Of a stretch of DNA of 10,630 nt, positions 1 to 4,710 are shown piece by piece; within the stretch, counting starts at the first letter, position 1, and the number at the start of each line of letters is the position of its first letter. The DNA is from an uncultured Litorilinea sp. Lineage in GTDB: Bacteria; Chloroflexota; Anaerolineae; Caldilineales; Caldilineaceae. The position numbers were made by a program, and so were the translations under genes. The stretch lies in NCBI GenBank assembly GCA_946885925.1, contig CAMPHP010000053.1, positions 1 through 10,630 on the forward strand, read 5' to 3'. The notes below the pieces were generated by a model, which worked only from the letters and a program-made list of their open reading frames with translations, was not told where the DNA came from and searched no databases.

Positions 1-112
1 AAACTGGACTAAAGTCAATCGTCTGTTCACTTCCGTCATCGAAATAGACGAAATAGATACGTAGAGTGTAATCCTTGACGATGACAAAGTGCCTTATGCG
101 ATAAAGCGGCAT
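1..112 (-). CDS. DUF2442-like small protein (N-terminal part, runs off left edge)
   Basis: An ATG at 112-110 on the minus strand opens a frame with no stop for 37 codons to the window edge. The translation reads MPLYRIRHFVIVKDYTLR, then IYFVYFDDGSEQTIDFSPV. The pattern of aromatic or aliphatic residues, then F-D-D-G-[ST]-E, then V/I-D-F/L-S-P is typical of the start of DUF2442 proteins, small domains of unknown function. The ATG follows the TAG of the upstream MaoC gene (115-113) with no gap, so the pair is probably co-transcribed and translationally coupled by stop/restart. An in-frame 9-bp duplication adds three residues just before the FDDG motif. DUF2442 genes often sit near DUF4160 genes, so the next gene to the left would be worth checking for that. 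Family assignment rests on 37 residues. Confidence 0.55.
   Translation of the reverse strand, partial: MPLYRIRHFVIVKDYTLRIYFVYFDDGSEQTIDFSPV
40..57. repeat. 9-bp tandem duplication inside the DUF2442-like gene
   Basis: CGAAATAGA occurs twice head to tail (40-48, 49-57). On the minus strand the unit is read in frame and encodes the repeated Tyr-Phe in IYFVYFDDG. Removing one copy would leave IYFDDG, closer to the usual DUF2442 pattern, so it looks like a small slippage insertion of three residues. Confidence 0.7.
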
Positions 113-601
113 CTACGTATTCAAGCTCTTCACCAGCATCTCCCAATTCCCTCTTTGGCAGATCTCATCCTTTTGGTTGAGCACTTCCACCTTGAAGTTG
201 ACCAGTCCACCACCCAAGCGTGCCATTGGTTTTGTTTCCTCTACGGTGATACGGACATGGATGGTATCGCCAATGAAAACAGGGCGCTGCATCTTCCAAT
301 CAATGCTGCGGAAGGCGAGCGTGGTCTCTTCTAAGAAGCCCAGGCGCACCGACAGCCCACTGGCAACGCTGAGAATCAGCAAACCGTGAGCCACGCGCTG
401 ACCAAACATATGGCCTTTGCTATATTCAGCATCGGTGTGAATCAAGTTCCAATCGCCAGAGAGCGCTGCAAAATTGACCACATCGGTTTCGGTGATGGTG
501 CGGGTGGCGCTATTTACGCTGTCGCCAGTCTGAAATTCTTCAAAGTGCAGCCCCATCGGGCGGGTTAAACGGCGGGTGCTAGAAGTTGGTGAAGTTGTCA
601 T
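113..601 (-). CDS. MaoC-like (hotdog fold) hydratase/dehydratase
   Basis: This 162-residue protein belongs to the MaoC/R-specific enoyl-hydratase group, which hydrates enoyl-CoA or related thioesters in the cytoplasm. The hydratase signature is complete at residues 45-55, A-A-L-S-G-D-W-N-L-I-H. It supplies the catalytic Asp50 and His55, with the conserved A-H-G at 71-73 downstream. The length matches a single-hotdog MaoC protein. The same frame stays open to 823, but I chose the ATG at 601-599. It starts just before the conserved G-L-H-F-E-E-F stretch, and a promoter candidate (671-699) lies inside the longer version. A weak GAGATA lies upstream of the ATG. The stop touches the start of the DUF2442-like gene. 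The substrate cannot be told from the sequence; such proteins are also found as stand-alone genes away from fatty-acid operons. Confidence 0.85.
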   Translation of the reverse strand: MTTSPTSSTRRLTRPMGLHFEEFQTGDSVNSATRTITETDVVNFAALSGDWNLIHTDAEYSKGHMFGQRVAHGLLILSVASGLSVRLGFLEETTLAFRSIDWKMQRPVFIGDTIHVRITVEETKPMARLGGGLVNFKVEVLNQKDEICQRGNWEMLVKSLNT

Positions 602-670
602 CGTTAGGTTATCTCGTGGTGGCGCAAGTATGCCTAAAAGCGAAACTGAGTGGGTAGCATGTTGGCGTCG

Positions 671-699
671 ATCATACCTGAAGGCAGAGGATTGACCAA
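671..699 (-). promoter_or_regulatory. Candidate sigma-70-type promoter for the MaoC/DUF2442 pair
   Basis: Read on the minus strand: -35 TTGGTC (699-694), a 17-bp spacer, and -10 TATGAT (676-671). The start of transcription would fall near 664, giving a leader of about 60 bases before the ATG at 601. It lies back to back with the plus-strand promoter at 711-739, leaving 11 bp between the two -35 boxes. Confidence 0.5.
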
Positions 700-710
700 T
701 TTGAAAGCAG

Positions 711-739
711 TTGGTGCTTTGCTCTGATAAGGGTACAAT
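711..739 (+). promoter_or_regulatory. Candidate sigma-70-type promoter for the carbamoyltransferase
   Basis: -35 TTGGTG (711-716), 17-bp spacer, -10 TACAAT (734-739). Transcription would start near 746, giving a leader of about 113 bases that holds two hairpins. The layout matches the other good candidates in the window (TTGG.. then 17 bp then TAC/TAT.AT). Confidence 0.5.
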
Positions 740-769
740 GCCAACCAATCCATCTGCAAAACGATTTTC

Positions 770-790
770 CCTGGAGAGGTGATTCTCAGG
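770..790 (+). promoter_or_regulatory. Leader hairpin 1 upstream of the carbamoyltransferase
   Basis: CCTG-G-AGA (770-777) pairs with TCTCAGG (784-790): seven base pairs, one bulged G at 774 and a six-base loop. It has no T-tract, so it is not an intrinsic terminator. It lies within the inferred 5' leader. Confidence 0.35.
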
Positions 791-832
791 CAGATCATCG
801 AAGATGCAGCTATCCGCCGCCATTCTACTATG

Positions 833-854
833 CTGCGGGGACAGCCCGCAGGAG
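833..854 (+). promoter_or_regulatory. Hairpin overlapping the ribosome binding site of the carbamoyltransferase
   Basis: CTGCGGG (833-839) and CCCGCAG (845-851) are perfectly complementary around a five-base loop. The Shine-Dalgarno AGGAG occupies 850-854, so its first two bases are paired in the stem. AGGAG lies four bases from the ATG at 859 and seven bases from the second ATG at 862. The spacing favours 862 as the working start. The stem is placed to limit ribosome access; no ligand-binding aptamer is recognised. Confidence 0.5.
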
Positions 855-858
855 ATAC

Positions 859-1839
859 ATGATGCAGACTGACCTTCGGGGCCGTGATTTTATCGGCGAT
901 ATGGATTTTAGCAAAGAAGAGATTGAAACCGTACTGGATGTCGCGCTCAAACTCAAGCGTGACCGCGCACTAGGTATTCCTCATCGAATTTTGCGCGACA
1001 AAGTGATTGCCCTGCTCTTTTTCTTCACCAGCACACGCACCCGTTCTAGCTTTGAAGCAGGCATGGCACAGATGGGTGGTCACGCCGCCTTTATCGACTC
1101 GGACACGACACAGATCAGCCACGGCGACACAGCCAAGGAGATCGGTGAGATCTATGGGCGCTATTATGATGGCATTGCCATTCGCCAGTGTGATTGGGGC
1201 GTGGGCAATAAGTACATCAACGAGGTAGCTGCTGCCAGCCGTGTCCCTGTGCTCAACATGCAATGTGATGTCTACCATCCCTTCCAGATCTTGGCCGATT
1301 TGCTGACCATTATCGAGAAGGTGGGCGACCCGCGCGGCAAGACGATCAATGTCAGTTGGGCCTATGCCAGCAGCTATCAGAAGCCTATCTCTGTGCCCCA
1401 AAGCTTGATCCTTCAGATGACCCGCTTTGGCATGAATGTGCGGCTTACTCATCCCAGTGAATATAAGCTCATGCCCGACATTGTGCAGCAGGCGCATGAT
1501 AACGTAAAAAAGCATGGGGGCAGCTTTGAGATATTAGATGATTTTGATGCAGGCTTTAGGGATGCCGACATTGTCTATCCTAAGAGTTGGGGAGCATTGC
1601 TGACCACTTCGGACGATGCCGAGAGCGCCAAGATCGGCAAGAAGTATACCGACTGGATCACTGACGAGCGGCGCATGGCGCTGGCAAAGCCTAATGCGCT
1701 GTACATGCACTGTCTACCCGCCGACCGCAATATCGAAGTCACCGATGGAGTCATTGATGGGCCTAACTCGGTGGTCTATGACGAGGCAGAAAACCGATTG
1801 CATGTGCAAAAAGCGGTGATGGCCCTGACGATGCGGTAG
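859..1839 (+). CDS. Aspartate/ornithine carbamoyltransferase-family enzyme, YgeW-like, substrate uncertain
   Basis: The 326-residue cytoplasmic protein has the full carbamoyl-phosphate site: S-T-R-T-R at 58-62, H-P-F-Q at 140-143 and H-C-L-P at 284-287. Automatic annotation would probably call it ornithine carbamoyltransferase (ArgF). However, the ornithine-specific D-x-x-x-S-M-G loop is missing. In its place is D-I-V-Y-P-K-S-W-G (237-245, Lys242). The second domain carries S-W-A-Y-A-S-S-Y-Q-K-P-I-S-V-P-Q (166-181), which I recall as characteristic of the YgeW group, a relative of acetylornithine carbamoyltransferase. It is shorter than E. coli YgeW (about 396 residues), and its C-terminus (E-V-T-D-G-V-I-D-G-P) looks more like ArgF, so it is intermediate. 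The start is ATG 859 or, by Shine-Dalgarno spacing, ATG 862. No arginine or purine-degradation genes are adjacent. The family call is firm and the substrate is not. Confidence 0.9.
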   Translation: MMQTDLRGRDFIGDMDFSKEEIETVLDVALKLKRDRALGIPHRILRDKVIALLFFFTSTRTRSSFEAGMAQMGGHAAFIDSDTTQISHGDTAKEIGEIYGRYYDGIAIRQCDWGVGNKYINEVAAASRVPVLNMQCDVYHPFQILADLLTIIEKVGDPRGKTINVSWAYASSYQKPISVPQSLILQMTRFGMNVRLTHPSEYKLMPDIVQQAHDNVKKHGGSFEILDDFDAGFRDADIVYPKSWGALLTTSDDAESAKIGKKYTDWITDERRMALAKPNALYMHCLPADRNIEVTDGVIDGPNSVVYDEAENRLHVQKAVMALTMR

Positions 1840-1873
1840 AATGATAAGGTAGAATGATGCGGTAGAATAAAGA
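1835..1873. repeat. Three 13-bp direct repeats at the end of the carbamoyltransferase gene
   Basis: GGTAGAAT begins at 1835, 1848 and 1861, exactly 13 bp apart. The full units are GGTAGAATGATAA, GGTAGAATGATGC and GGTAGAATAAAGA. The 13-mer GATGCGGTAGAAT also recurs exactly at 1830-1842 and 1856-1868. The gene's TAG stop (1837-1839) lies in the first copy, so copy-number change would leave the protein unaltered. Confidence 0.75.
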
Positions 1874-1879
1874 ATAAAT

Positions 1880-1955
1880 CTCACCCAGAGACGCCGAAGC
1901 GTAGAGAGGGAGAGCCATTTCGTTGATATAGCTTTTCTCAGCGGCTCTGTGTGAG
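1880..1955. repeat. Imperfect inverted-repeat intergenic element
   Basis: The left arm 1880-1897 (CTCACCCAGAGACGCCGA) and the reverse complement of the right arm 1938-1955 (CTCACACAGAGCCGCTGA) agree at 15 of 18 positions around a 40-base centre. The arms resemble the CTCTGCGTCTCTGCGTGAG-like intergenic repeats that I recall from several environmental bacteria. That suggests a small non-coding palindromic or MITE-like element. No coding frame and no clear target-site duplication is visible. It lies between the carbamoyltransferase and the molybdopterin gene and could also end transcription, although no T-tract follows. Confidence 0.55.
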
Positions 1956-2018
1956 TTACCTTCGAGTTTAGTATGGCTGAGTTATGGTCTGGCTAGAGAC
2001 TGAGAAGAGAGAACTTTT

Positions 2019-2645
2019 ATGTTTGAGAATCCATTTAAGCGTGTCGAACGGCTCAAGCGCGTGACGAATGTTCCCAAGGAGCGTATTAGCGAACGAGTGC
2101 CGCCAGGACAGTTTGTTACCGAACGTTTTCCTGTGCTGCACTATGGCTCCACGCCACGCTATGGCAATTTGGAGAATTGGGATTTGCGCGTCTTTGGACT
2201 GGTTAAGGAGGAGCAGACTTTCTCTTGGGCTGATATAAAAGCGATGCCCACCAAGACGCAGACCGTGGATATTCACTGTGTGACGCGTTGGAGCAAACTT
2301 GATACGACTTGGACAGGGGTTCCGTGGCGTGAGTTTATCAAGAATTTCGAGATTGATCCCCGCGCCACCCATGTCATGGCCCATTGTGAAAACGACTTCA
2401 CCACCAATATCGCGTTGGAGGTATTGGATGACGACGATACCATGCTGGCCTATCGCTATGATAACAAGCCACTAGAGGCAGATCATGGCTTTCCCTTGCG
2501 GCTGTTGGTGCCCAAGAAGTATTTCTGGAAAAGTGCTAAGTGGCTGCGCGGGCTAGAGTTTATGGTGGGAGACCGTCCCGGCTTCTGGGAACGGGCAGGC
2601 TATCACATGGAAGGCGACCCCTGGCTGGAAGAGCGTTTCGGCTAA
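2019..2645 (+). CDS. Soluble sulfite-oxidase-like molybdopterin oxidoreductase
   Basis: The 208-residue protein matches the small bacterial/archaeal sulfite-oxidase-like Moco family (oxidoreductase molybdopterin-binding domain, PF00174 type). The Mo-ligating cysteine is Cys87 in [10 protein letters not shown]. The domain continues through A-H-C-E-N-D (111-116) and [14 protein letters not shown] (155-168). It ends with the family-typical K-W-L-R-G-L-E-F (174-181) and a tail near G-D-P-W-L-E-E-R-F. There is no Tat or Sec signal, so unlike MsrP/YedY it should be cytoplasmic. No YedZ/MsrQ-like membrane partner and no haem domain is encoded next to it. A purine-rich GAGAAGAGAGAA (2002-2013) lies before the ATG as ribosome binding site. 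Its electron acceptor and substrate are unknown; sulfite is not assured. Confidence 0.88.
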   Translation: MFENPFKRVERLKRVTNVPKERISERVPPGQFVTERFPVLHYGSTPRYGNLENWDLRVFGLVKEEQTFSWADIKAMPTKTQTVDIHCVTRWSKLDTTWTGVPWREFIKNFEIDPRATHVMAHCENDFTTNIALEVLDDDDTMLAYRYDNKPLEADHGFPLRLLVPKKYFWKSAKWLRGLEFMVGDRPGFWERAGYHMEGDPWLEERFG

Positions 2646-2659
2646 TAGGGCGCGAAAGG

Positions 2660-2702
2660 CAGGCTTGGATCATACTTGCCTGTTTCAATTTGGAAAGATC
2701 CA
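2660..2702. terminator. Weak hairpins between convergent genes, possible terminator
   Basis: The 79-bp gap between the convergent molybdopterin and hydrolase genes holds CAGGC (2660-2664) paired with GCCTG (2678-2682), followed by TTTCAATTT. An overlapping alternative stem is TGGATC (2666-2671) with GATCCA (2697-2702). Stems are short and the T-run is interrupted, so this is a weak terminator candidate. Nothing else is seen in the gap. Confidence 0.3.
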
Positions 2703-2724
2703 GACATAGGAAAGCTAGTCTGCT

Positions 2725-3663
2725 TTACATTTTACTTGGGGTTGAGTCACCGCGGGCCAATGCGCGCCAGATTGGGTAGACCAGATCCACTCGTTGTGTT
2801 GGTTGGGTCGGGTCGATCATGTCATGGTGGATGCGGAGGTCGGCGGAGAAGCGGTGAAAGCCAACGCGGTCAGGTGCATGGTGCTGCCAGTCTTGCGCTA
2901 ATTTTTCTACGAGACCGCGATGGACAGCAGAATCGCTGTCACTCAGGATAACAGCCAAGTGGCGGGCTAGTGGGGGACTCAGGTGCGCGGCGCGACGTAC
3001 CTGCCAACCCAGTGCCACAATCTCTTTGATCGCACGCGAGGCAAAGCGCGGGTAGGCATGTGGCGCGCCCTCAATCTTGTCTTTGGCCTTTTGATCCCAC
3101 CAGATAAAGAAGTTGGGCAGGTAACGCGCCAACCAACAGGTGATATCACTGGCCCAAACAGGCCAACCCGGAAACCCCAATGCGGGTGCTGCCACAATTG
3201 CCGTGTGAACTTCAGGCCGAAAATGCGCTGCCCACGCGACCATAATCGCTCCGGCTGAGAGTCCGGCTAACACAATTTCGTCGCCCAAACCACAAGCAAT
3301 ATCCACGGTTTTGTTGGTGAACTCGATTAGTTCGGCGGCTGTAAGGAGCGATTGTTGCGTGGTCATGCGGTCGGCAAGACCATGATAGGGCAAGCGAGGA
3401 ATGAAGACGTTATGGCCTGCGTCGTGAAAGTGCTCCGCGAGCGTCAGAAATTGTGCAGGACAGTTAGTATAACCATGATAGCAGACGATCACGCGGCGTG
3501 TGCGTTGACCGTGGTCGAGCAGTCGTGTACGGCAAACTGGATTAACGGTCTCGTCGTCCTGGGCTTGGAGGGCTGCTATCTGGGCGCGTGCACCGGCAAA
3601 AGTAGTAAGAGGCTGCGTAACGGACATAGCTAGCGAGAATATCACAAGGAGAATGGAGATCAA
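2725..3663 (-). CDS. Alpha/beta-hydrolase, probably membrane-anchored or exported
   Basis: This 312-residue alpha/beta-hydrolase has the oxyanion-region motif C-Y-H-G-Y-T-N-C-P at 61-69 and L-P-Y-H-G at 91-95. The nucleophile elbow is G-L-S-A-G (134-138, Ser136). The acid is probably Asp242 or Asp244 in S-D-S-D-S, and the base His279 or His280 in R-I-H-H-D-M-I-D. This arrangement resembles carboxylesterase or lysophospholipase-type serine hydrolases; the substrate is unknown. The N-terminus has a hydrophobic stretch (residues 2-13) that could be a signal anchor. The start is uncertain. The longest form begins with TTG at 3663, GTG 3645 and ATG 3627 are alternatives, and none has a clear Shine-Dalgarno. 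If the ATG is used, the hydrophobic stretch is lost and the protein is cytoplasmic. It is convergent with the molybdopterin gene and divergent from the glycosyltransferase operon. Confidence 0.82.
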   Translation of the reverse strand: MISILLVIFSLAMSVTQPLTTFAGARAQIAALQAQDDETVNPVCRTRLLDHGQRTRRVIVCYHGYTNCPAQFLTLAEHFHDAGHNVFIPRLPYHGLADRMTTQQSLLTAAELIEFTNKTVDIACGLGDEIVLAGLSAGAIMVAWAAHFRPEVHTAIVAAPALGFPGWPVWASDITCWLARYLPNFFIWWDQKAKDKIEGAPHAYPRFASRAIKEIVALGWQVRRAAHLSPPLARHLAVILSDSDSAVHRGLVEKLAQDWQHHAPDRVGFHRFSADLRIHHDMIDPTQPTQRVDLVYPIWRALARGDSTPSKM

Positions 3664-3672
3664 AAGGTAAAG

Positions 3673-3701
3673 ATGGTATGCTTTAACGATAACTAGCGCA
3701 A
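3673..3701 (-). promoter_or_regulatory. Weak candidate promoter for the alpha/beta-hydrolase
   Basis: On the minus strand: TTGCGC (3701-3696), 17-bp spacer, TACCAT (3678-3673). Transcription would start near 3666, only a few bases before the TTG codon at 3663. That would favour a leaderless message or one of the downstream starts (3645 or 3627). Confidence 0.25.
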
Positions 3702-3721
3702 CCTATATTTCCCCTGCTAGA

Positions 3722-3750
3722 TTGGCCCTCCCCGTGAAGCGTGTTACAAT
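3722..3750 (+). promoter_or_regulatory. Extended -10 promoter for the glycosylation operon
   Basis: -35 TTGGCC (3722-3727), 17-bp spacer, -10 TACAAT (3745-3750), preceded by TGT, which gives an extended -10 (TGnTACAAT). Transcription would start near 3757. This is the best promoter match in the window and drives the GT2 gene and probably the large fusion gene. Confidence 0.55.
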
Positions 3751-3789
3751 CGTTAGCCGTCTAGGGCGGCGCTCTGCCAGACCCACACT

Positions 3790-4665
3790 ATGTACGGTTT
3801 CGCTGATTTAGCTATGCAGGTGTTTGTGACCTATCCGCTACTCTCTGTCCTCCAACCTGCTATATTGGAGCAGATTCGCTTGACGGTGGTTGTTCCCACC
3901 TATAACGAAGCAGACAATTTGCCTGCATTGACGGCAGCACTTTTTGCGTTGCCATTTCCACGATTGCAACTGTTGGTGGTGGATGATAATTCGCCCGATG
4001 GTACGGGTCAAGTGGCTGATGAATTGGCAGCAGAGTACAATGCCACGTCTAGGCCAGACTGCCCACGCGTGGTTGTGATGCACCGCCAGGGCAAAGGGGG
4101 CTTGGGAACGGCCTATGTAGCGGGTATGACGCGCGCCTTGGCGGATGGGGCCGAGTACGTCCTGCAAATGGATGCTGATTTCAGCCATTCACCGGCGTAT
4201 ATCCCCCAAATGTTAGGTGTCATGCTGGCGACTGAGGCGCATGTGGTCATCGGCAGTCGTTACGTCCCCGGTGGCTCGTTGGACGAGGGATGGGGACCAG
4301 GACGTCGCTCATTAAGTTGGTGGGCCAACCTATACAGCCGCGCCATTTTGGGGCTGCGGATTCGCGATATGACGGCTGGCTTTAAGCTTTGGCGGCGCGC
4401 GGCGCTGATGGAGATCGGGCTGGAAAAGATTCGTAGCAATGGCTATAGCTTTCAAGTGGAGATGGCCTATTTGTGTGAAAAGCGAGGCTATCGATTGGTC
4501 GAGATCCCTATCCACTTTGAAGACCGTCGCATCGGTCACAGCAAGCTCGATATCCCCGTAAAGATCGAATCTGCATGGCGCACCTGGCAGATCCGTTGGC
4601 GTTATCGCAATATGGATCAAACTACCCCGGTGGGCGAACAGCGCCATAATCCGGTAACTCGTTAG
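3790..4665 (+). CDS. DPM1-like polyprenol-phosphate mannosyltransferase (GT2)
   Basis: This GT-A enzyme moves a sugar, most likely mannose, from a nucleotide sugar to polyprenyl phosphate on the cytoplasmic face. Seen in the 291-residue frame: V-V-V-P-T-Y-N-E (33-40), [11 protein letters not shown] (63-73), G-K-G-G-L-G-T-A-Y (101-109), the metal-binding D-A-D (128-130), G-S-R-Y (155-158), D-M-T-A-G-F-K (193-199) and [10 protein letters not shown] (243-252). These match actinobacterial polyprenol monophosphomannose synthases closely. It lacks the C-terminal membrane pair of GtrB/DPMS-type enzymes, so it should be soluble or peripheral. About 30 residues precede the fold and look unlike it. A TTG at 3880 with GGAG nine bases upstream would give [10 protein letters not shown] and may be the true start. 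It lies 45 bp before the GT-C/flippase fusion, to which it probably supplies the lipid-linked donor. Confidence 0.88.
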   Translation: MYGFADLAMQVFVTYPLLSVLQPAILEQIRLTVVVPTYNEADNLPALTAALFALPFPRLQLLVVDDNSPDGTGQVADELAAEYNATSRPDCPRVVVMHRQGKGGLGTAYVAGMTRALADGAEYVLQMDADFSHSPAYIPQMLGVMLATEAHVVIGSRYVPGGSLDEGWGPGRRSLSWWANLYSRAILGLRIRDMTAGFKLWRRAALMEIGLEKIRSNGYSFQVEMAYLCEKRGYRLVEIPIHFEDRRIGHSKLDIPVKIESAWRTWQIRWRYRNMDQTTPVGEQRHNPVTR

Positions 4666-4698
4666 AGGCGGCAACCATTATGATGTGGATTCCCGCCT
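4666..4698 (+). other. Short inverted repeat in the GT2/fusion gap
   Basis: AGGCGG (4666-4671), directly after the GT2 stop, pairs with CCGCCT (4693-4698). An inner CCA/TGG pairing is possible. It fills most of the 45-bp gap and has no T-tract. It may protect or tune the message rather than end it. Confidence 0.3.
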
Positions 4699-4710
4699 GT
4701 CTGTGTCACT

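Noticed and set aside
602..823. Upstream extension of the MaoC frame on the minus strand
   Set aside because: The frame is open, but the residues have no MaoC similarity, the segment contains the candidate MaoC promoter and overlaps the other promoter, and the shorter protein has the normal length.
970..1515. 181-codon frame antisense to the carbamoyltransferase
   Set aside because: The plus strand here has unmistakable carbamoyltransferase motifs; the antisense translation shows no family pattern and is a shadow.
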